6,206 bases of DNA. Source: JAWCNN01 sp038848005. GTDB lineage: Archaea; Thermoproteota; Bathyarchaeia; Bathyarchaeales; Bathycorpusculaceae. The notes under the pieces are model-generated. The model made no database searches. It worked only from the letters and a program-made list of their open reading frames with translations, and was not told the origin of the DNA. A program made the translations under genes and the position numbers. The stretch spans positions 1-6,206 of the forward strand of contig JAWCNZ010000032.1 of assembly GCA_038848005.1 (NCBI GenBank), in the 5' to 3' direction. This document shows positions 1-4,063 of the stretch, piece by piece (within the stretch, counting starts at the first letter, position 1; each line of letters opens with the position of its first letter).

Positions 1-186
1 GCCGAAGAACGCCATGAACTCTTTGCTTACGATCAGTTGTCCAAAACCAGCCAAAGCAGCCAACTGGTAAACATATGGCAGTGCCCATGGAAAATGTTTG
101 TCTAATAGGCATGTGAGTAGGCTTATTGCTAGGAAGAGGTCTATGCCTAACAGTGCGAAGAATTCTGGTTGTAGTGGGGAGGGCAT
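1..186 (-). CDS. Membrane protein, N-terminal 62 residues only (partial)
   Basis: An open frame starts at an ATG on the minus strand (186-184) and reads without a stop to the window edge, giving 62 residues that begin MPSPLQPEFF. The visible part is strongly hydrophobic. Residues about 10-28 (FALLGIDLFLAISLLTCLL) look like a first membrane helix, a short DKHFPW turn follows, and residues about 35-53 form a likely second helix. This suggests an integral membrane protein, but I cannot name a family from this fragment. The start is supported by a TATA-like box at 216-225, which would place transcription initiation near 194, only a few bases before the ATG. The sense of the frame is also supported by ordinary codon choice and the absence of any better frame here. 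The 3' end lies outside the window. Confidence 0.72.
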   Translation of the reverse strand, partial: MPSPLQPEFFALLGIDLFLAISLLTCLLDKHFPWALPYVYQLAALAGFGQLIVSKEFMAFFG

Positions 187-215
187 TGTGTTTCGCCTTA
201 GATGTCTGGTTTCTT

Positions 216-225
216 CTTATTTAAG
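216..225 (-). promoter_or_regulatory. TATA-like box for the left-edge membrane protein gene
   Basis: Read on the minus strand this is CTTAAATAAG. Its centre is about 26 bp before position 194, so the transcript would have a leader of about 8 nt before the ATG at 186. The inverted repeat at 232-256 lies just upstream, beyond the BRE position. Confidence 0.5.
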
Positions 226-231
226 TCGTGT

Positions 232-256
232 GAATTCGGAATTTGAATCCGAATTC
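232..256. repeat. Inverted repeat, 9-bp perfect arms, upstream of a promoter
   Basis: The arms GAATTCGGA (232-240) and TCCGAATTC (248-256) are perfect reverse complements around a 7-nt spacer. The repeat sits 6 bp upstream of the TATA-like box of the minus-strand membrane protein gene and lies in non-coding DNA. A dimeric transcription factor site is the simplest reading. The regulator is unknown. Confidence 0.6.
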
Positions 257-274
257 TACAATAAACTAAAGCTT

Positions 275-309
275 AGAAAAAGATAAATATTGTGTAGTAC
301 TACACAATA
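275..309 (-). terminator. Probable hairpin plus T-tract terminator of the three-gene operon
   Basis: On the minus strand, 20 bases after the stop of the MBL nuclease gene, a perfect 22-bp palindrome (288-309) can fold into a 9-bp hairpin with a GUAC loop. It is followed at once by TTTATCTTTTTCT (275-287). Archaeal terminators depend mainly on the T-rich stretch, so the end of transcription here is plausible. The same palindrome could instead be a protein-binding site for the gene to the left. Both readings fit the position. Confidence 0.45.
288..309. repeat. Perfect 22-bp palindrome
   Basis: The half site TATTGTGTAGT (288-298) is followed directly by its exact reverse complement (299-309), with no spacer. 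It is the longest uninterrupted palindrome I found in the window. It lies in the 142-bp non-coding gap between the operon end and the left-edge membrane gene. Candidate roles are a terminator stem or an operator for a dimeric regulator. Confidence 0.75.
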
Positions 310-328
310 CACACTCTAAAAACACATT

Positions 329-1327
329 TCACCTCTTCGGAAGCGCCACAGCAGAAACCCCAAAACGTTTACGAATCTCTTTAGCTAAAGTTTCCGCATA
401 ACCAACACGGAAATTGTCAGCAACCACAAATTTAGGCTTCGAACGCCTAACATACTCCATCAAACCATCAAAATCCGAGTGGTCGCTTAATGCTATAATA
501 TATTCTTTTTCGGCTATTTCACGACATGGAACGTCAAACTCCCAACCGCTAACATAAATGCGCAAGGCATCTCCACCAACCCTATTTTTCGCGTTCATAT
601 GATAAAAAACTATACAAGGCAGGTTTTTCTTCAACAGCTCAGCGGCTTCCCGCTCTTCCAAAAGCATTAAACGCCCAATTCGCATGCCATGCCTTTCGCA
701 AACCCTAGAAACATGCAATACCCCTTCAGGCGCTATAAAAGGCACATTCACATCAGCATCACGCAATATCTGCATAACCTCTTGAAGTTTACCATGAAAA
801 CCAAAAACGTGTACAACGCCGTTTTTCAATCCTTCCTTAACCAAAGAAACAAGCAAATCCTTAACGTCCTTGTCAAAACAGCGTTTGCATGAGGGGCTTC
901 CATAAGTGGCTTCCATGACGAGGACATCAGCATCCAAAACAGGTGTTCCATCAACCCTAAAATCGCCCGTATACGCAATTCTTGTTCCTTCAGCGTCTTC
1001 AACAAGCACTTGGGCGGCGCCTAAAATGTGGTCTGCGTGGAAAAGGGTTATGCGTTCCTCGTTGTACTGAAGTGTTTTGCCATAATCCAAAGCTTCCACA
1101 AAACCGCCTAAAAGAAAAAGTGGACCACGCATAACATCGATTAAATCTTTAGTGGCTTTTGTCATCAAAACTTTTTCGCATGTTGACAAGCTTTGGCGTA
1201 GCCCAATAAGGTGGTCAGCATGCGCGTGCGTAACAACCCTTAAAGGTCTGGTCTCCTCAAAAGAGTCGCAGGCAACGTTTTTTCCAAGCAATATTGCGCC
1301 TTTACTGGTTACCGTAGCCTTCAACAA
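329..1327 (-). CDS. MBL-fold beta-CASP-type nuclease (mRNA 3'-end processing factor-like)
   Basis: The 332-aa protein carries the metallo-beta-lactamase nuclease signature. The zinc motif HAHADH is at residues 34-39, HADHILGAAQ places the next ligand at H100, and YTGDFR gives D122. MEATYGSP (138-145) resembles the E-x-TYG element that opens the beta-CASP insertion, and SDHSDFDGL (281-289) supplies the late histidine H283. Relatives cut or trim RNA (CPSF-73/RNase J-like) or DNA (SNM1-like); the E-x-TYG and SDHSD forms favour the RNA side, but substrate is not proven. It is short for archaeal CPSF1 or RNase J and has no KH domains. The start is a TTG at 1327, since no ATG precedes the HAHADH motif; an AGGATGA stretch upstream could serve as a weak ribosome site. 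It lies 12 nt after the UPF0201 gene, in the same frame, and is very likely co-transcribed. Confidence 0.88.
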   Translation of the reverse strand: MLKATVTSKGAILLGKNVACDSFEETRPLRVVTHAHADHLIGLRQSLSTCEKVLMTKATKDLIDVMRGPLFLLGGFVEALDYGKTLQYNEERITLFHADHILGAAQVLVEDAEGTRIAYTGDFRVDGTPVLDADVLVMEATYGSPSCKRCFDKDVKDLLVSLVKEGLKNGVVHVFGFHGKLQEVMQILRDADVNVPFIAPEGVLHVSRVCERHGMRIGRLMLLEEREAAELLKKNLPCIVFYHMNAKNRVGGDALRIYVSGWEFDVPCREIAEKEYIIALSDHSDFDGLMEYVRRSKPKFVVADNFRVGYAETLAKEIRKRFGVSAVALPKR

Positions 1328-1339
1328 TTTGGCGTCATC

Positions 1340-1741
1340 CTACACGGTTTTCGGAGCAAGCCAATCAATAAGCTCCCGCGGATTATCACATTCAATCTTA
1401 ACCCTTATCGGTCCTAAGGGTGATTCTGCAACTTCTTTGGAGAAGGAGATATGCCCAGCATAGGCAACTTGCTTGTTCAAACAGAAACTTATGGTTTTTC
1501 CAGTTAATCCCTCAAGTAGGACTGTTCTGGCGGCGTCGCGGATGCGTTCTCTACGCAATAAATTGTAAAGTTTTGTAAGCGCTTCTAAACCCTTTGTTTC
1601 GGCTGTGAGTAAGCTTCCTTTATGGGTTGGCTGGATTTTGGTTTGGATGTTACCGAAAACGTTTTCAACAGCCCCCTTCACTTTTTCTTCGGATTCTGTT
1701 GGGTAAACGTCAACTTCCACGTATATGCTTACTTCGTCCAT
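1340..1741 (-). CDS. UPF0201-family putative RNA-binding protein
   Basis: The 133-aa product matches the archaeal UPF0201 family in length and layout. A beta-rich N-terminus (VSIYVEVDVYPTES) comes first, then a helical segment with LRRERIRDAARTVL (62-75). The FCLNKQVAYAGHISF block (86-100) and a PLGPIRVKI strand (108-116) near the end are recognisable hallmarks. Family members are annotated as RNA-binding or predicted exosome-related proteins; no catalytic residues are expected. Its ATG overlaps the end of the UPF0200 gene by 13 nt in another frame, implying translational coupling. From memory, Archaeoglobus AF_1395 is described as a UPF0200/UPF0201 fusion in this same order, which supports a shared job. 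It ends with TAG, and the next gene continues in the same frame. Confidence 0.85.
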   Translation of the reverse strand: MDEVSIYVEVDVYPTESEEKVKGAVENVFGNIQTKIQPTHKGSLLTAETKGLEALTKLYNLLRRERIRDAARTVLLEGLTGKTISFCLNKQVAYAGHISFSKEVAESPLGPIRVKIECDNPRELIDWLAPKTV

Positions 1742-2292
1742 TTCGCTTCAGCCTTCACGAGAACTTTTCTAATTTCCCTTTTAACAGCCTTTAGGCTTTT
1801 TTCGTTCACTATTAAGTGTTCAGCCATGGCTATGGCTTCGCCTAATCCAACGCTTAGTTCCCGCATGTTTCTTTCATGGAAAATTTCCCAGTTTTTAGGG
1901 TCGTCGCTTCTTCGGCGGCGATAAAGACGTTTAAACCTTGTTTCAGGCGAGGCGTGAACCGCCACAAGCGTAAACTTTGGAAAAAACCGCTTAAGCTCTT
2001 CAACTTCTGCGAGGCTTCTAATGCCGTCAACTATGATTTTGCTTTCACAAGCGTTTTCTATTTTTGAAATGCATTTTTTCGCTATGACGTTTGCGCCTTC
2101 GCTTTGTCTTAACTCAAGCATGATTTTTCCAAGATTTTCTGGAGTTGGCTCTAAACTTCTTTTTTGGGCTTCTTCTCTAATGATGTCGCCCATAACAACA
2201 ACGCCGTAGCCGTTTTCCTTTGCAACATCGGCAAAAACGGATTTTCCAGCTCCGGGCATTCCAGCCACGCCTATAACAAGTTTATCATTCAT
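1729..2292 (-). CDS. UPF0200-family P-loop nucleotide kinase-like protein
   Basis: The 187-aa protein begins with a strand and a textbook Walker A motif, GMPGAGKS (residues 11-18). It continues with MGDIIREEA (34-42), the substrate-side element of adenylate- and dephospho-CoA-kinase-like folds. VDGIRSLAEVEEL (88-100) is the Walker B region, and an arginine-rich lid (RLYRRRRSDD, 122-131) follows. Length and motifs fit the archaeal UPF0200 family, often annotated as dephospho-CoA kinase-like or AAA ATPase. The true substrate is not settled from sequence; a small nucleotide or CoA precursor is possible. The ATG at 2290-2292 is the first codon before the Walker strand. It is the first gene of the operon with UPF0201 and the MBL nuclease, which hints at a role tied to RNA. 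It stops with TAA. Confidence 0.85.
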   Translation of the reverse strand: MNDKLVIGVAGMPGAGKSVFADVAKENGYGVVVMGDIIREEAQKRSLEPTPENLGKIMLELRQSEGANVIAKKCISKIENACESKIIVDGIRSLAEVEELKRFFPKFTLVAVHASPETRFKRLYRRRRSDDPKNWEIFHERNMRELSVGLGEAIAMAEHLIVNEKSLKAVKREIRKVLVKAEAKWTK

Positions 2293-2337
2293 TGGTTAAT
2301 CGCCCTTTTCAGCATATTTTCTTATTGTTTTTAATGG

Positions 2338-2344
2338 TTTAAAT
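2338..2344 (-). promoter_or_regulatory. Probable TATA box of the UPF0200-UPF0201-nuclease operon
   Basis: The minus strand reads ATTTAAAC here, preceded by CAACAAC. Initiation about 26 bp downstream falls near 2316, giving a leader of about 24 nt that contains a weak AAAGGGCG ribosome site before the ATG at 2292. The box overlaps one arm of the inverted repeat at 2341-2380. A second A-rich candidate box lies closer to the gene (about 2325-2335). Confidence 0.4.
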
Positions 2345-2380
2345 GTTGTTGAGGGCAAAATTTCTGTAACAACAACATTT
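2341..2380. repeat. Inverted repeat with 11-bp perfect arms between tRNA-Ala and UPF0200
   Basis: The arms AAATGTTGTTG (2341-2351) and CAACAACATTT (2370-2380) are exact reverse complements with an 18-nt spacer. The repeat begins 17 bases after the tRNA CCA end and reaches into the TATA box of the kinase gene. It could be an operator for the operon, or a hairpin at the 3' end of the tRNA precursor. The long spacer suits two protein contacts about three helical turns apart as well as an RNA stem. Confidence 0.6.
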
Positions 2381-2397
2381 GAAAGGCTGGCTTTAAG

Positions 2398-2475
2398 TGG
2401 TGGACGGGGCGGGATTCGAACCCGCGGCCTCCACGATGCCAACGTGGCGATCATTCCAGGCTGATCTACCCGCCC
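2398..2475 (-). tRNA. tRNA-Ala (anticodon GGC), CCA encoded, no intron
   Basis: The minus strand folds into a complete cloverleaf. The acceptor stem is GGGCGGG/CCCGTCC with G3-U70, the main alanine identity pair. The D stem is GATC/GATC, the anticodon stem is CCACG/CGTGG around the loop TTGGCAT, the variable loop is AGGCC, and the T arm is GCGGG-TTCGAAT-CCCGC. The anticodon GGC reads GCC and GCU. The discriminator is A, and the next three bases (2400-2398) are CCA, so the end is encoded. The D loop is a little long (AGCCTGGAAT) and has T where A21 is usual. Confidence 0.97.
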
Positions 2476-2498
2476 AAGGTTTATTTTAGGTTTTAATC

Positions 2499-2508
2499 TT
2501 TTACTTAA
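2499..2508 (-). promoter_or_regulatory. TATA-like box for tRNA-Ala
   Basis: On the minus strand the sequence TTAAGTAAAA lies about 26 bp before a start point near 2478, just ahead of the tRNA 5' end at 2475, and follows a purine-rich GGAAAAC. Spacing is the main support. Confidence 0.4.
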
Positions 2509-2627
2509 GTTTTCCTAGCTATGGAAATTTGTTATTTGGCGGTAGTTTTAATTTTCAATACGTATGGTTGTGTCTTCCTATGGATACGTTTTGAGGATTC
2601 GCTATGTTTATTTATGGAGAGGGGGCA

Positions 2628-2635
2628 TTTATATG
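2628..2635 (+). promoter_or_regulatory. TATA box of the coiled-coil protein gene, leaderless spacing
   Basis: TTTATATG is centred about 24-26 bp before the ATG at 2655, so initiation should fall at or next to the start codon. The same octamer occurs at 3251-3258 at the next plus-strand promoter. Confidence 0.5.
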
Positions 2636-2654
2636 TTGAAGGAACGGAAGGGCT

Positions 2655-3218
2655 ATGTCGAAGAAGTCTCCATCGAAGGATGAGGCTTTCGAGGCTTTGG
2701 ATTTCATAGTTAACGTTTTGAAAGAGCATGAGAAGGATTTGGATAGGCTCATAAACGAGTTGGGCAGCATAACCGAAAGGCTTGGCGATGCTGGCGAGTT
2801 AAGCGGTAAAATCGAGAAGGTTGAGGAAAGGTTAACCACGTTGCAAAATGAAATAGCAAATTTAATCACTTATTTGTCGGCTTCTCGTGAAGTCTCCGTG
2901 TCGGCGCAGGCAAAACCAGAAGTGAAGGTTGAGGCTGAGACTGAAGCTTTACAGCCTAGGGAGGTGAGGGGTCCACCCGTGATTTTGCGTTGTAAACAGT
3001 GGGATGATTTTCAGGCTTTGGCTCGTGGGGCGCAGACTTTGTCTTTTCTTTATAGGGAAGCCGAGAAAACCTTCCAGGTTGATGCTTTGAAAAATAATCA
3101 GATTATAACTTATAGTGGTGAGCTTCCTAAGGCTACGGCTTTGTTGAAGAATTGGTTGTCGAAGCAGTTGGAGGTTTCTGAAAGGAATATTTTAGAGGGT
3201 ATTTTGGCTATTGGCTGA
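2655..3218 (+). CDS. Unrecognised coiled-coil protein with a C-terminal alpha/beta domain
   Basis: I do not recognise this 187-aa family. Residues about 8-76 are helical and charged with hydrophobic heptads (FEALDFIVNVLKEHEKDL, then IEKVEERLTTLQNEIANLI), so an oligomerising coiled coil is likely. Residues 77-105 form a polar linker rich in E, A and V. Residues 106-187 look like a compact domain: a strand (PPVILRC), a helix (WDDFQALARGAQTLSFLY), strands (TFQVDAL, QIITYSG), then helices to the end. There is no signal peptide or membrane segment, so it is probably cytosolic. The ATG is supported by the TATA box 27 bp upstream, which implies a leaderless transcript, and by a GGAAGG just before it if a leader exists. 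It is a monocistronic gene with no informative neighbour; a structural or adaptor role is only a guess. Confidence 0.82.
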   Translation: MSKKSPSKDEAFEALDFIVNVLKEHEKDLDRLINELGSITERLGDAGELSGKIEKVEERLTTLQNEIANLITYLSASREVSVSAQAKPEVKVEAETEALQPREVRGPPVILRCKQWDDFQALARGAQTLSFLYREAEKTFQVDALKNNQIITYSGELPKATALLKNWLSKQLEVSERNILEGILAIG

Positions 3219-3250
3219 GTGTTTGTATAATCGTTTTATTGAGTAATGCT

Positions 3251-3258
3251 TTTATATG
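3251..3258 (+). promoter_or_regulatory. TATA box in the 3219-3368 gap
   Basis: TTTATATG, identical to the octamer at 2628-2635, predicts initiation near 3278-3281. The first ATG downstream (3286) opens only a 20-codon frame ending at 3348. A TTG at 3302, behind GGAAGGG, opens a 28-codon frame ending at 3388. Neither product is recognisable. The box is followed directly by an inverted repeat. Confidence 0.5.
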
Positions 3259-3277
3259 AGACTTACGTATTAAGTCT
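3259..3277. repeat. Operator-like inverted repeat between TATA box and start site
   Basis: AGACTTA (3259-3265) and TAAGTCT (3271-3277) are perfect reverse complements around CGTAT. CTTACG is also repeated directly at 3262-3267 and 3276-3281. The location, abutting the TATA box and covering the predicted start site, is where archaeal repressors usually bind. No regulator gene is adjacent, except possibly the small frame at 3369-3599. Confidence 0.55.
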
Positions 3278-3368
3278 TACGACTAATGGAAGGGCTAAAG
3301 GTTGAAGGCAAAACCCAAGCAACCAAGAATAGTTTTTCCGTTTTCTGAAGCCTTCTCCTTTCTCCTCG

Positions 3369-3599
3369 ATGACGGAAATGGTTGCTAAAAGGGTTTGCCA
3401 AAAAACAATGAAAGCCCTCCATCAAACCCAAACAAACAAAAAGGCAAAAACAATGAAAGAAAACAAACATTACACACAAAAAATCCGCCAAGAACTACTC
3501 AACCTAAGAAAAACAATGGAAGAACTGCACTTCCTAAAAAACGTGGCGAAAGACCTCCAACAATACAAAGAAATGATAAAAATAAAAAAATACGACTAA
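3369..3599 (+). CDS. Possible small helical, lysine-rich protein (76 aa), start uncertain
   Basis: The frame from an ATG at 3369 gives a basic 76-residue product without a recognisable family. Its second half (IRQELLNLRKTMEELHFLKNVAKDLQQYKEMI) has clear amphipathic helix spacing, and many codons end in C or A as in cysS, so this frame looks more protein-like than the overlapping one (3395-3619), which is low-complexity N, K, P, R and T. A 14-base motif recurs in frame and encodes KTMK/KTME at residues 12, 27 and 48. Against it: no ribosome site precedes 3369, the frame is closed by TAG at 3327-3329, and the TATA box at 3251 is about 118 bp away. It may be a genuine small gene, the remnant of a frameshifted longer one, or part of a non-coding transcript. 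Confidence 0.4.
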   Translation: MTEMVAKRVCQKTMKALHQTQTNKKAKTMKENKHYTQKIRQELLNLRKTMEELHFLKNVAKDLQQYKEMIKIKKYD

Positions 3600-3628
3600 A
3601 CCCAACCTACATAAAATAAAGTGTTCGT

Positions 3629-3949
3629 TTATCCTTTTTCTGTTTTTTTAACAATTTTATAGTCTAACGCTATTGAAAATAATGCGGAAATAATTGAGTA
3701 AACTATTACAATGATTCCTACTGCTAATAAAATGCTTGATAAAGGTTGGAAAGTTGTTATCTGCCAAACCCTCCAAGAATTTAACGCCCCTTCAAGCTTA
3801 TTCCTTTCATCCAAAGACTCCGCTTCCTTTAGCCGTTCCTTCAATCCACCAATAACAGATGAAGGATACCATTGAAAAATAAACCCAAGAACAAGTATTA
3901 TTGCACCAGCTGAAAAAAGAACCGTGAACCGTCTCATGTTAAATGACAT
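3629..3949 (-). CDS. Small membrane protein with two transmembrane helices (106 aa)
   Basis: I do not recognise a family. From the ATG at 3949 the protein begins MSFNMRRF. It has a first hydrophobic helix at about 8-26 (TVLFSAGAIILVLGFIFQW), a charged loop at about 35-60 (LKERLKEAESLDERNKLEGALNSW), and a second helix at about 70-94. A basic tail (DYKIVKKTEKG) follows. The basic residues flanking both helices suggest both ends are cytoplasmic and the loop is outside. The frame stays open up to an ATG at 4033, but I prefer 3949: the TATA-like box at 3971-3980 puts initiation at about 3948, which would exclude the longer form, and the extra 28 residues are not hydrophobic like a signal. A start at 3937 (MRRF) is also possible. 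It is divergent from cysS. Confidence 0.72.
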   Translation of the reverse strand: MSFNMRRFTVLFSAGAIILVLGFIFQWYPSSVIGGLKERLKEAESLDERNKLEGALNSWRVWQITTFQPLSSILLAVGIIVIVYSIISALFSIALDYKIVKKTEKG

Positions 3950-3970
3950 AAATTCTACTTCTAATTCTGA

Positions 3971-3980
3971 ATATAAAAAA
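3971..3980 (-). promoter_or_regulatory. TATA box of the small membrane protein gene, leaderless spacing
   Basis: The minus strand reads TTTTTTATAT, centred about 26 bp before position 3949. The start of transcription would coincide with the ATG there, which decides the start of the coding region. Confidence 0.5.
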
Positions 3981-4012
3981 TTAACGATTGAAAGGCGAAT
4001 GCTAATAAAACG

Positions 4013-4031
4013 CTTTAAATCCTTAAATAAC
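4013..4031 (+). promoter_or_regulatory. Probable TATA region of cysS
   Basis: Two A/T boxes, CTTTAAATC and CTTAAATAAC, lie 35-50 bp before the cysS ATG at 4064. They would start the transcript at about 4043-4053, leaving a leader of roughly 10-20 nt with only a weak GGATGG as a possible ribosome site. Confidence 0.4.
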
Positions 4032-4063
4032 AATTTTTAATCTTAATTTTTGGATGGATAATC

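Noticed and set aside
1..328. Plus-strand frame 98-286 in the left region
   Set aside because: It lies opposite the partial membrane protein and crosses its promoter and inverted repeat; the minus-strand frame is far more protein-like.
2521..2709. 62-residue plus-strand frame upstream of the coiled-coil gene
   Set aside because: It runs through the TATA region and into the real gene in another frame, is not protein-like, and has no ribosome site.
3340..3375. Possible C/D box small RNA (CTGA near 3345, GATGA near 3368)
   Set aside because: The boxes are not paired with a second C or D box at proper spacing and the flanks do not form a terminal stem.
3270..3491. 73-residue minus-strand hydrophobic frame
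   Set aside because: Its F/C/L-rich content is what A/G-rich DNA gives on the opposite strand. No promoter or family support.
3395..3619. 74-residue frame starting at TTG, rich in N, K, P, R and T
   Set aside because: Low complexity caused by the A/C-rich base composition; the overlapping 3369 frame has helix-like spacing. Kept only as part of the finding on this region.
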